From positions 4,946,001-5,010,000 of the forward strand of contig NC_060238.1 of assembly GCF_021155775.2 (NCBI RefSeq): DNA of 64,000 nucleotides, written 5' to 3'. This DNA comes from Neodiprion pinetum. Lineage: Eukaryota; Arthropoda; Insecta; Hymenoptera; Diprionidae. The notes under the pieces were generated by a model, which was not told where the DNA came from, did no database searches, and saw nothing but the letters and a program-made list of their open reading frames with translations. This document shows, in pieces, positions 13,167 through 23,977 of this stretch. Made by a program: the position numbers and the translations under genes. Each line of letters starts with the position of its first letter. Position 1 is the stretch's first letter.

Positions 13167-16100
13167 GAAATAAAAGAGTAAAAGACGACGCTTCAAATCG
13201 CTCAATCTTGCTTACGTGTCGATAAATGTGCCGATCTTTTTCACAGGAAAGTTATTTCAGTGTGACAAATTGAAATAGACATAAAATAACGGATGGCCAA
13301 TTCTCAATGAGGCCATTCAAGTATTAGCTAACGCTTTTTTTTTCATGCAAATTTCCGCACCCCATCCCTGTAGTTATAACGGTTGGTAACGTTAGCATGT
13401 TTTGCCTGTTGCTGTTTTTTTTTTTTTTTCACAACGTTAGCTAAAGGAGTTTGAAAAGTTTATTGGAAAATCGATTGATTACCTGAGAATGGCAGAGATG
13501 CCATTTACGGTCGTATCCTGATCAATTTATTCCTACTTTATTTGATATTAATTGTCGTTAATTATTAACACACGTTAAGGTGTTCGGCGAAACGTGAATT
13601 CATTATTCATTGAGTATTGAATGGATTATATATTGTCTTTCTTCTCGAATGCATGCGGTAAACATTATATTTGCTGAGATATTATTGTCGAGCAATCGAT
13701 GCGTTATCAATTAACACCTCCTTTGAAAGCAAATGTTTTTTATTATTCTCGCAAGCAAAAAATTGATGTTCTTGTATTAGTGTAATATTATTTTCGAATT
13801 TATATTTTAACGGTGAAATTGAAAGTTTGCTTTTTCAACAAAATTTAGTATTTTATAACCGATATACCTACGTTAATGTTAGCTAACGCTTGACTGGAAT
13901 GCCTGCTACTAAAGGCTAACATTTGATAACGTTTCGTAGATATTTTTGTGCTGAATTTACGAATAGTCTCTAAATTTATTCCATCACAGAAATCCGCACA
14001 CAGGCGAATTTTGACTACAACAGATTTCTTGCAATGTAGGGAAATTCGATTGCTGATTGTTGTAAAATGTGTACTTTTTTAATGACCAATATTGCGCTCC
14101 TCGAAAATTATCCGTCATGCAAGTGTAAACAATGCTACAACGGGCAGTGAGTTTGATTGCTGAGAATATTGTCATCAGTTTTACGGAAGAGTTCTTTGTG
14201 GAATTCGATCTGACATTGTTTTAACAGAGCGAAAAAGTTTTCTTCATCTTATCGGTGCGCGAAAAACAAAATGGTTTAGTAACGTCCAAGAAAAGGTTTG
14301 GCACCACAAACTCATAGATTTTGTTGCGATTGCGAAATCAGATCCGCGCAGTGAAATCATTTTGTAAAGATTGAAAAATGATTGTTTTATTGTTGTAACT
14401 GAAAAAATGATCGTTTGATTGTAATTTACGCTGCACGAATTAAGCGCCGCATCAAACAAGGACGAAGAAATATGCGATTGCGAATTGACTGGCTGATTCA
14501 ATTGTATCGGATCACGAATGATTTAGTTCTGCCGATTATACTTGACCGATGCCTGGAACTCCTCCTAATAACTGCTGATCTTACTTCTCTCGCGTGAAAG
14601 GATTTTCAACGCGTCACGGAAAGTATTTTGCCACTTCAACAAAAAATTTTGTAGACTTGCGATGTAACGTATTATTCGATGGCGTTAATCGATTAATAGC
14701 TCTCGTGATTTCGTAAATTTGACTAATCTTTATCCACCGAATAGATTTAGCGAACCGTACGAAGCGATTCAGTCGAATCTACCAAAGGGTCTTCAATATT
14801 TTGATAATACCATGAAAAAAGTATTGTTTCATGAAATTGACTAAATTTAAAACGATATTTCGTATTTATGCGTACATTTTATTCAACAGAATATCTTTAC
14901 GATTTTGAAACAATTATTTCATTAACTTTACTATTTAAAAAACAATATTGCCTTTACACGAGAGAATTTTCTACAAAATTCGTTTAAAAATTGATACTTT
15001 ATTTATCTTTTGCGTTTAAAGTAAAAACTTTCTTCCGATAATGCTTCTATACCCGTACTTGCGTTTCAATCATCAACGAAGAGTATATCGTTCATCGTCA
15101 CTCTCGTTTTCATACGTAATCGTTTCTCTGATACGCGGCTAATTGCACATGCCCAACTTTCCAGAGACCCCGATACCAAATTTCTTCGAAATTACAGCAG
15201 TTCGCTTCCCATCGCAACGAGTATTCAACCATGTAAGTACCTACATGGTGCATGGAAATGATCAATTTGCCGAGTCAAAGCTGATTGACGTTCACCCTTC
15301 AATAACCCGTGTAATGAATTTTGCAACTTGAGAAAGTGAATTTCTTCTTTGAAGATGCTTCGTACCTAAGGCGTCTGAAGGTACAAAGTGGATAGGTGTA
15401 TATATATATATATATATATATATACGCACGTAAATTGAGTTCTTCGACTAATGCATACGTATATATATATGTATACCCATGTGCCTATATCGTATATATA
15501 CTTGTAAAGTAGGTACAGACTTTCATCGAATTTCGAAACAATGATATACAAAGACCCCTGTTTTCACATGTATAACCCATTCTCATGTCATTACATTCCG
15601 TAAAGCTATTCTAACGAGCGTGAAAATAGTTTCCCTACACTCTCTTTCTCTCTCTCTCTCTCTTGAAAATCATGTTTCAAAGGTAATTTGACAATAAAAC
15701 GTCACCGAAATGATATTCCATTTCATTCAAGTACATTGCGGCGAGCCAAAAAAAAAAAAAAAAAAAAACTAACCTATCGAATCTGTGGTCTTAAAAGGAT
15801 CCATTTACTGAGAACAAAATTTTCCCGTTTGGAAAAATTTTTAGATCGATTTTAAAAGGTGTCGCTGGCCATTTGAAATTTCCCATTTGAATAGAACGCG
15901 AAAAAGAGAATTTTTTTTTTTCATTAAATACGCTGTGACTGTTGAACCGTTTGAATTAAAAAAAAATTTCCAAGCATATTCTTGCAGGGCATTAAATTCT
16001 CTAAACTCTAAATAAATTATAATCGAATATAATTAAAAGAAAATTGTATTCGAACGTTAACGAAAAGTGAAGAAGAAAAACAATCTATTCTGCAAGCAGG

Positions 16101-17745
16101 GCGATTAAATCGCCAGCAATATCCTAATTGTAACAAACAAAGTTTTGTCAACAATTGAAAGGAATATTAACGTTTAAAGGTGCAATAAAAAATAAATAAA
16201 TGAATTAAAACTCTACTCCTTTGACGAATCTGGTTTATAAACGACATCTTTCACACACCTTATTTCATTTTATTCCAACTTTTATCATTTAGCATGAATA
16301 TTCTCAATCCCCAAACCCTAAAACTGCATATTTCTGCTTTTCTTCGACTTTCACGACCCGTAAGTATGCGAATTTTTGAGTCCAGAAAATCAACTCGGTA
16401 GTCTTTTTTTCAGAGAATTTAACGCCCTAAAAGAATATGCCTTGAAATTTTTTTCATCTCAAACGGTTCAAGAGTTGCGGCATTTTTATTGAAAAAAAAT
16501 AATTTTTTTTTGCGCGTTATTTAAATAAGAAATTTCAAATGGCCAGCGACACCTTTTAAAATTGATCTAAAAATTTTTCCAAACGGGACAATTTTTTTCT
16601 CATTAAATACGTCCTTTTAAGACCATAGATTCGACAGGTTAGTTTTTTTGGCTCATCCTAAAGTACATACTCAAAATACCTGATAAATTGAACGTACAAA
16701 CAATTTCACCAATATTTCAAAAATATTCATTTCTTTTTACAAAATGCGATATAAAAAATTTTCATAGTTATCGGCAATGAAAGCTATTTTTTTTTTTTTT
16801 TTGTCTCTTTTTCGTCTCTTCAGCAGACAATATATTACTATGCCTCTGAGTAACAAAAAAAAACAAAAAAATATTCTGTTTTCATTGTCAAACATTCCCG
16901 GCGAGCAGCTTCTTCGGTTTTGCATGATACACAAATGTGTCCGTATTGCTTCTCCGCCTGTGTATAACTAACCAAATAAACTCTGACTGTTCTTCTTCTT
17001 CTTTCATTCTCTTTTTCTACTTATATATACGCGCGCGATTTCTGACGATGATAGATCGGTTCCCTCTCGTCGTCTCTCGTATTTTCGTAAAGGCCAAATG
17101 TCAAGATTCTTTGGTTCATTCTTCGTGTGCCGAGTGATTAAAAAAACAAAAAAAAAAAAAAAAAATTCTATTGATAAGGTTATTTACTCACCCTTCGATA
17201 AATTGACAATAATTCGAGTGTTTCCTGCGATGCGATAATCGGTTCTCTGATATCTTTTTATACTGGCAAATCTGATATTATTGCGTACAAATGTGAAGTT
17301 GAAATCAAATTTACTGGCGACATGAGAAATAGAACAAATTTCAAAAAAAAAAAAAAAAGTTTGAGGTTTCATTTGTTACAGTAACTGGAAAAATTGAGTA
17401 AAACAGGTATCGTTAAAAGAAAAACTCTTTGAATATTGTTGAAATTACGAAAAACGAGGTACGCGTAAACATTTTGCGCTATCGTCGATCCTTTTTTGGT
17501 TATTGCAACGCAAAATCAGTTTCCGAGGTTTACTCTACTTTTTTAGTCAAATAAAGCTTAAAAATTTCTCTTATCGTCAGTGAACTCTTAAACCTACGAT
17601 TCGTCTCGGGTGTTTTATTTTTATTTTTTTGTTTCCCCTGTTTTTCTTTCCTTTTTTTTTTTTTTTTTCAAAACGAGGAACCGGGATATTTACCTTCTCT
17701 GGCTTTGAGGTAAACGGTGTTGGCTACGATGTTCTCCAACTCCAT
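9230..17745 (-). CDS. Gprk2: G protein-coupled receptor kinase, GRK4/5/6 family (Gprk2), 5' part
   Basis: GRK4/5/6-type Ser/Thr kinases phosphorylate activated GPCRs at the plasma membrane; in flies Gprk2 also acts in Smoothened/Hedgehog signalling. Two coding exons are visible on the minus strand. Exon 1 (17745 down to 17694, 52 nt) encodes MELENIVANTVYLKARE, the hallmark N-terminus of GRK4/5/6 that forms the receptor-docking helix, and ends at GTAAAT. After an 8.4-kb intron, exon 2 (9325 down to 9230, 96 nt, preceded by TTTTCAG and followed by GTACGT) adds a basic GKSKKWRKILQFPHISQC stretch, the family's N-terminal phosphoinositide/calmodulin-binding region. Both junctions are phase 1 and join cleanly as Glu-Gly-Gly-Gly. 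An in-frame TAA precedes the ATG. The RGS-homology and kinase domains are not seen, so the gene very probably continues past the left edge. The family assignment is firm; calling it the orthologue of fly Gprk2 is inference. Confidence 0.9.
9861..9982 (-). mobile_element. MITE family 1, opposite-end fragment
   Basis: About 120 bp matching the right end of the 23425-23857 copy, through 'ggaaaactaattttcatt', a 'gtggtaaaaa' block, 'gagcggtaa', and the terminal 'aaaaatttctctcagtg'. The rest of the element is absent. Confidence 0.75.
10449..10473. repeat. (TG)n microsatellite
   Basis: About twelve TG units. A run of at least 20 T lies nearby at about 10241-10270. Confidence 0.9.
11751..11880 (+). 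repeat. Direct duplication, first copy
   Basis: The block from 'atttatacat' through 'tatctcgcgccaggaatc', the C-rich 'cacccgtccttcccttcact' and 'acctatgcagattcaaccc' recurs at 12319-12450 with scattered substitutions. The offset is about 570 bp. No coding content was recognised. Confidence 0.85.
12319..12450 (+). repeat. Direct duplication, second copy
   Basis: Second copy of the 11751-11880 block, roughly 90 percent alike by eye. A short echo ('ggttcaaccctttaccctac') follows near 12477. This suggests local tandem duplication with later divergence. Confidence 0.85.
13121..13164. repeat. (AAT)n microsatellite
   Basis: About fourteen uninterrupted AAT units. Confidence 0.95.
14211..14990 (+). 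repeat. Dispersed repeat, copy B
   Basis: Its first 620 bp are nearly identical to the reverse complement of 395-1020, including a 60-codon frame (14415-14597) unchanged in sequence. The right 160 bp (to about 14990) is shared only with the older copy C at 54378-55110, so copy A is truncated or rearranged on that side. Class unknown; no terminal repeats or recognised transposon protein. Confidence 0.8.
15399..15424. repeat. (TA)n microsatellite
   Basis: Thirteen TA units. A short TC repeat follows at about 15648-15662. Confidence 0.9.
15743..16654. mobile_element. Foldback transposon with long terminal inverted repeats
   Basis: The ends are inverted copies: 'gagcc', an A run and 'ctaacct' on the left, 'aggttag', a T run and 'ggctc' on the right. 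The inversion continues inward for about 170 bp ('ggtgtcgctggccatttgaa' near 15858 against 'ttcaaatggccagcgacacc' near 16533). 'agtacat' occurs just outside both ends and may be a target-site remnant. The interior has no transposase frame, so the element is non-autonomous. It lies in the Gprk2 intron. Confidence 0.85.
17367..17582 (-). mobile_element. MITE family 1, internally deleted copy
   Basis: It starts with the 'tttcatttgttacagtaact' end and follows the family through 'tacgcgtaaacattttgcgc' and 'ggtttactctacttttttag', then passes directly to a terminal-like 'aaaaatttctcttatcgtca'. It lies only about 110 bp from Gprk2 coding exon 1. Confidence 0.75.
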
Positions 17746-18180
17746 CAATTCCAGCTTGATCGAGATTACTTGTCCGAATCAGGGGGAATGAAATGTCTTG
17801 GTATTTTACTACCCTGTCGGGCCTCTGCAGCCCTGATCCCATCTGCAGGACTGAACACCACGTGCCGTAACCCCTTCCAAGGAAGGCCGACGACGATCCC
17901 CTTCCTTCGTTTTTATATTTCTCTTTGGTAAAATATTGCTCTCTCTCTCTCTCCCCCTCTATTCTTCTTTCCTTTTCTTGACGATTCAACGGAAACAATC
18001 GTCCGTTGTACAATTATTATTTATACACCAGCCTAACGCTTATTTGGGGTTGTGTGGGTGGCTGGAAGGTAGAACGGGGTGGGGGGGAGGGGGGCAGATC
18101 ACTCTTTATTAATCATATACACAGCGATCCCTGCGCTGTGCGAAACACCGCGTTTTAAAAACAACTTTTACTAGATTAAA

Positions 18181-18212
18181 TATATATATATGTGTGTGTG
18201 TATATATATATG
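18181..18212. repeat. (TA)n(TG)n(TA)n microsatellite
   Basis: A compound dinucleotide repeat followed at once by a run of about 20 T. A TTC/T-rich pyrimidine tract lies downstream at 18400-18440. Confidence 0.9.
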
Positions 18213-20255
18213 TTTTTTTTTTTTTTTTTTTTGTTATTGACACGTTTCAGTCCGAATTTAAGAATTATCGTCCCTCCGATACATATCGATATTAAAATTC
18301 ATTTTATTCCGTTCTCATTTCTTTCGATTTCTTATTCGCTTAGTCTTTATTCGTATCTTCGTTTTTATTTCACTTGTTATCTTTTTGTTTCGTTTCTTTC
18401 TTCTTCTTCTTCTTCTTTTTTTTTTCTTTTTTTTCTAGTTTTATCTAGTTTTATCGGTTAGGCCTTTGGTGTACGCTTGTTTATTCGATGTTGTAACAAG
18501 TTTACGAACACGGTTCACAATTTAAAACACAACACGGAGGACAAAAGTCAAGGAATCGATCGGTCGATCCAATCCAATCAGTCACTTCGTAATTACGACG
18601 TGTTGCACTGTTCACTGTTCGTTGAATAATGAAAGAACAATTGTTATTATCGTTATTATTACGCGCTGATGGAAATTTGAAATGAAACGAAAAGAGACGT
18701 AAATTGGTAGATTGTATAATTTAGTTCGAATAATTGTTTTCGGTAAGAAAAGGAACTTTCGACGTTGACGTTTTTACATTGTTACGAATTTATTGTAATA
18801 AGTTTAAACAGTCGGTCAGAGACGATGTGTTGCATCTGAAATGATGTGAACAGAAAAAAAAAAAAATAAGTAATAATAATTACTACCACACGTGAGTACA
18901 GGAAGGTATGAGAGTTACAGGAAACAAACGAAGAGTGAAGAACAAAGAACGCGACGATTTAAGTGAATAAAGATACGGATAAATGGTCGACTTTTCGGGT
19001 TAATGAAGGAGACGGAATGCGAGAAAACGACGAGGTGAAGTTAGCAACGAAACTATGAAACAAAAATCGCAGGAGTTGGGCTTTCGAAATATGTTTACCG
19101 AAAGTTTGGAAGTAACGATTTTTTTTTTTTTTTTTTTATTCTTTACGTATAATAAACGCATCGTTGGATTAACGGTGTTCGAAATTTAAATGCCACTAGG
19201 TTGAAGTTGGCAACTAAACACAGAGTACAATAATTCACTATCCTTGAAACTTTATGCTGGAATTACTTTGAACAACGACGCAAGTTTACTCCGGAATATT
19301 AGTATATCATGTTCAACTTTGTAACGGTTTATCGAATCACAGACAACGCTGAACGGTAGCTGAATAACGATTTTTCCCGTCACTGCATCGTTACGTTGTA
19401 ACGTAACGAACTTGAACTTCGTATACGAGGAACGGTTATCGACGTTATCGCCTGAAGTTGTCAACGTTTTCAGTTTCAACGAAGATATTCAAACCGTGAC
19501 CACCCGAGGAAAAGAGAAGGGAAAAAAATCATTTTCACAAATTAAACGATAAAAAATTTCACAATACGTCGTAATTTTTCCCGTCCAACTTTTTTCCTCG
19601 CGTAATAAAATTGTACGTAAATATTTAAAATCGTTTCGTTGAGTAAAAACGATTATTCTTAACTGAAAAATCGCGCATACGCAAGTTATTGGGAATTCGA
19701 GTACAGTGAAGATCGTAGAAAGCGGACCTGACGATGAGTATGAGGAGGTGGAAGTTCGACCAGAGATTGAAGTTAGTAACGTAAATTGTAACGGAATATT
19801 GAATCTAACATTACTGTTTTGAAAATCTAGAACGTCTGTGAAGAATTTTAATATCCAAAATCTGAATAAACTTTTGCTTTTGTAAAAATATATTACTGAA
19901 TTCGAGTGGATACTACGATTTTCTTTAGAAAAAATACAATGAAAAATTTACGAGATTGAAGGTAGTCGTTACTTTAACGATAAGTGTTCGCAAGAAAAAA
20001 AAAAAAAAAAAAAATTGTTACTCGAAACCAAACAGGATTTTCTAAAATTCATCAAGTAAATGACACGAGTAACAAAGAAAACGTGACAGTGTTTCAAAAA
20101 ATACATCTCCTTCAAAGTCGTTCTAAAATTTTAAGATTCTAAAATTCTTTACGTTAACGCAACTAACTTCAGTCTTCTATAAACTAATCGTTACATTAAA
20201 CGTTACGAACATCGCTATCTTGAAGTTCGCCCGGGATGATGGAAAGGTGAACGAA

Positions 20256-20258
<3 letters not shown>

Positions 20259-20293
<35 letters not shown>

Positions 20294-20317
20294 TCTCTTT
20301 CTCTCTCTCCCTCTCTC
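20259..20317. repeat. (TC)n microsatellite
   Basis: About 59 bp of CT repeats with a few interruptions, giving a strongly pyrimidine plus strand. Confidence 0.95.
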
Positions 20318-20657
20318 CGTGACAAAGGTGTACAATAAATAGGTAGGTACAAAGCAAATGTGATCGGAACGATGAGATTTCGGAACAGTTGAAAGTCGGA
20401 AATATCGTAGGAGGGGTCGATGATGAATATCCGCGACAATGTTGGCAGTACGGTTAGGAGTGGGTAGGGGGGGAGGGAGGGGAGGGAAGAGGGGATAAGA
20501 AAAATTGAAAATCTTTCGGGGTTGGTTTACTTCGTACTACAGGAGCGAGTAAGTATCAGGAGGAGGTCGGCTGCTGCTTGATGTTTGCTGTTGCCGCTGC
20601 TGCGACGTCGAGCTGATTGAGAACTCGCGAGACACCCTGTGTGTTGGGTATAAAACT

Positions 20658-20676
20658 ATATGTGTATATATATATA

Positions 20677-20710
<34 letters not shown>
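20658..20710. repeat. (TA)n/(TG)n microsatellite
   Basis: TA units broken by two short TG blocks. It abuts the putative first exon of Gprk2. Confidence 0.95.
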
Positions 20711-21396
20711 CTTGCACACACGTACGTAAGACGACGGACGTTGAATCGGAGAAGCACAATGGCGGACACGGGGCGACTGGCTGCGATTTTCCACTTATTC
20801 ACTGTTATCACTGAACTCGCTTTGTTCGCGCGCGATTTGCTCGCCGTTCTACAAGGTACGCGGCGTGTACGCTGACCTCCACGGCGTTTCGGAGGTTTCG
20901 GGCCTAGCGAGTCGATCGGCACCTTTTATCTCCTCCCTGTTTTGTTTTTTCTATCTTTCTTTGTTTTTTTTTTTTTTTTTTCCTTTTCTGTTCTCTCTCC
21001 TACTCTTCACGTTGAAACGGGGTTGCGCCGAACGGCCGATATGACTGGGCTTCAACTTGCTAGGCCCGTGTGCTCTGCGCGCAGAGTGAGTAGGGGATCA
21101 AACCGCACTACCACCACACCGAACCTCGCGGGCATCGTGTCCCGGCGCTCCTGGGTTAGAGAGAGACGACCACTTGCCTCGCCTCGCCTCTAAACCGCAA
21201 TGCGCATGCGCCGAAGCCGAGGACGAAGGTTATCGCTGCGCCGCTCTGACGTGTCGCCATCTTCCGGCCGCCCGGCTAACCGATCACTTTTGTCTTACGC
21301 CGCGTCGGTCGTCGAGTTTACGCGGCAATTTTGAAACGGCGATACGAGCACTTCGGGTTATTGCCGAGCTATTTCGTGTCAGTTTTGGTGTAAGGT
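20711..21396 (-). promoter_or_regulatory. GC-richer promoter candidate for Gprk2
   Basis: From about 20720 to 21380 the base composition rises well above the surroundings and CpG is frequent (for example 'gcatgcgccgaagccgagg' near 21203). On the minus strand 'gagttcagtg' (about 20809-20819) resembles the arthropod initiator TCAGT, and 'gtgtgcaa' followed by GTATAT at about 20711 could end a non-coding first exon. Position and orientation fit a Gprk2 promoter 3 kb upstream of its start codon. A short plus-strand frame at 20758 starting MADTGRLAAIF and meeting a GTACGC donor is an alternative reading. No transcript evidence is available. Confidence 0.35.
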
Positions 21397-21423
21397 GGGG
21401 GGGGGGGGGGGGGGGGGGGGGGG
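21397..21423 (+). repeat. Poly-G tract, 27 bases
   Basis: An uninterrupted run of 27 G at the edge of the GC-richer promoter candidate. Such a run can form G-quadruplexes and is prone to polymerase slippage, so its length in an assembly is uncertain. Confidence 0.9.
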
Positions 21424-23424
21424 CTACGGACGGCTTGAACGATCTAAAATCGTATCAATTTTCAGGAGTTGTTTGTTTTTATTTCAAAGAAAATTAAAAA
21501 CACTCGGAGCTAGTTCTGGTTTGAGGGATTTATTGTTTATATAGTTTCTAGAATATTTTGGAAATTAACAACGAAACGGCGGCATGGCGCAACAGTGCCG
21601 GATTTTGGGGGGGGGCGGGGCACGATTTTTGATAAAAATTGCTAGCAAATGGTATGTAATATCACTATACTGATAAAAAAAAAAAAACATTTTAGAGCTA
21701 CATTTCCGAACACTGAAATTACACATTGAGAATGTATTTAGTGTTGATGGTGTAGAATTGCACCGAAGAGCGTTCATTTTTCAGAATAAAAAATTATAAA
21801 AAAATAAGCTACGAACCTACTATGCGACAAAGCCGTTTGTCAAAGTTATCCGTACTCGGTATTGAAAGTGATTTAACTCCGGGAGATGGATTCTACCGAC
21901 ATCATTAACGACTGCGTCGAAAAAAAAGCTCGCAAAATTCCACTCGCCTAACGATATAGTTTCATTGTGGCTCATTTCTTGTATTATACGATATCGACAT
22001 GTGTTAGTTGACAGGATTGTATACGTGTCAAAATAAATTATCGATCCGCTTAAAAAAATGAAATTTTCCTATCTTGTTTTTATTGTTGACCGTTTTTGGT
22101 TGTACCTGTTGAAAATATAAATTTGCAGTGTCCAAGCGTCTAGCAATTGGTTTTAGTCATCGAGAAATTCACAATTTATAATTTTAGAAAATAAAAGGGT
22201 CAATAATTGGGTCCAAACGTATCAAGAACTGGTACACTTACCTTAATTAGCTGAAATTTAACTGGCTAGAGTAATTAGTCCGACTGAAATAGCTAGTCGG
22301 CTAATTTTAACCGGCCAAACCTAAAAATGCTAAAAATCAAGAAGCAAAATAATTTTTCACCTTTCGGATTTGTATAAATCTGTACTTCGGGTTTAATTTA
22401 TATTTCGGTTCTTGACAAAGTAAAAATTCAACAAGACGCTGGGAATAACGAGTAGAAAATTCATACAACCATTCGTATAAACATTCACCTGCAACTCTTC
22501 GATCTGAAACTCGATGTTATTCTCTCGCTTGCGATTGAAATATGAAGCAAACAGCCAGTCGGGTAGAAATCGAATGATCCTGTTTAGCTGAGGTAATTTG
22601 TTGCTGCAATCATCGTAATTGATCGAAGCTTCGGTCTCTTTGTCGTCGATGTACATTAGTTGGAAATGCTTTTCTACAAAGACTGCAGAATACACCGAAT
22701 TATTTACAACACATATTTCGCAGAGTTCAACACGAATCCTGTTGGAATTTGAACTGTGTTCGATGTGTAATCCATGTTCCGTGACAGAAAGTTATCTAGT
22801 ACAGTTAGATGAATGTGAGTGGTTTGAGACTAGAGCATGGTTCTAAAAAAATTTTCTATACGCACGTTGTTGAAATAAAATAAAATTTTGTAACATCTAA
22901 CCGCAAGACATCTTGCTCAAAATTATTTTCGAACGCTTGAAATCCAACAAGTTCATTTATTTCGAAGATTTGAAGTTACGTTTATCAAGTTTTCGTATAA
23001 CAAAGTAATTTAAATTCATCGTTTAATTTTCTGCTAACGATGAGTTTTTCAGTATTATCTATTTATTTATTTATTTGTGATAAATCAATCACTCATTTGC
23101 GAAGCAAATTGTTTGTAAAATAATTTCCTCAACGATGAAACCTGTTCCATTCTACAATTGATTAATAAAACCGTTGGCATTTGCCCGCATTTGTGAGGTT
23201 TTTTCCTGTTGTTAACCCGAAATGCTTGTTGAATAACAAGCGTAATACGGTGACGCAAACGGGCATTGTCAGAGGTATACCACAATGTATTTGAGTCGAA
23301 AGTTCTGCCGAGTGAGTCTCGGAACCCGGTCACTCTCAAGGCATCTGCGGAATGCAGAGTCCACCGTTTTTCACTAATTACTCTGCGATAATCGAGCCAT
23401 TTCGTACCTTGACTGGCGCCTTAA

Positions 23425-23857
23425 CACACTGACAAAAATTTCATTTCTTACAGTAAATAGAAAAATTCGGTAAAACAGGTATCGTTAAAAAAAACTGTTT
23501 GAATATTGTTGGAATAACGAAAAACGAGGTACGCGTAAACATTTTGCGCTATCGTCGATCCTTTTTTGGTCATTGCAACGCACAATCAGTTTCTGAGGTT
23601 TGCTCGACTTTTTTAGTTAAACAAGGCTTCAACGCCAATTTATTCTTGCACGAGCGTTAAATTTTCGCAACGGTTGCAAGAAAATCTAGCAACAGCGATC
23701 GTAATGAGAAAGAATAGTAACTGATACTAGAGTTTCCGGTAACGGCTGGAAAACTAATTTTCATTTTCTACCTAGAACTGTATTTTGTCGATTGTGGTAA
23801 AAAATGAAAATGGTTAAGGAATGAGCGGTAACCGGAAATAAAAATTTCTCTCAGTAC
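23425..23857 (-). mobile_element. MITE family 1, full-length copy
   Basis: About 430 bp with imperfect terminal inverted repeats ('cactgacaaaaatttc' on the left, 'aaaaatttctctcagta' on the right). The interior matches the copies at 37273 and 53074 nearly throughout ('cgctatcgtcgatccttttt', 'caatttattcttgcacgagc'). No coding capacity; presumably moved by a transposase encoded elsewhere. Confidence 0.85.
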
Positions 23858-23945
23858 AGAAACATTAACGATTCATTTCGTTTCACCCAGAACTGCTTTA
23901 TTCGCGCTCACAAATGTGTATATGTACAAATCATATCCATATATA

Positions 23946-23977
<32 letters not shown>

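Larger units (their letters stand above)
9326..17693 (-). other. Gprk2 intron between coding exons 1 and 2 (8.4 kb)
   Basis: No further exon was recognised inside. The interval contains a MITE fragment, a 130-bp direct duplication, a dispersed repeat copy, a 0.9-kb foldback element, a partial MITE at its 5' end (17367-17582) and several microsatellites, each listed separately. Confidence 0.7.
17746..20710 (-). other. Presumed 5' leader and first intron region of Gprk2
   Basis: No coding exon is visible upstream (to the right) of the Gprk2 start codon. The first 200 bp or so is less AT-rich and would include the 5' untranslated part of the start-codon exon; CTGCAG acceptor-like sites lie at about 17824-17845. 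A G-rich tract occurs at 20462-20495. The rest is AT-rich with poly-A/T and dinucleotide repeats. Confidence 0.4.

Noticed and set aside
20537..20794. Minus-strand Gln/Ser-rich frame near the Gprk2 promoter candidate
   Set aside because: It reads across the TA/TG microsatellite as Tyr-Ile repeats. More likely untranslated leader sequence than a separate protein.
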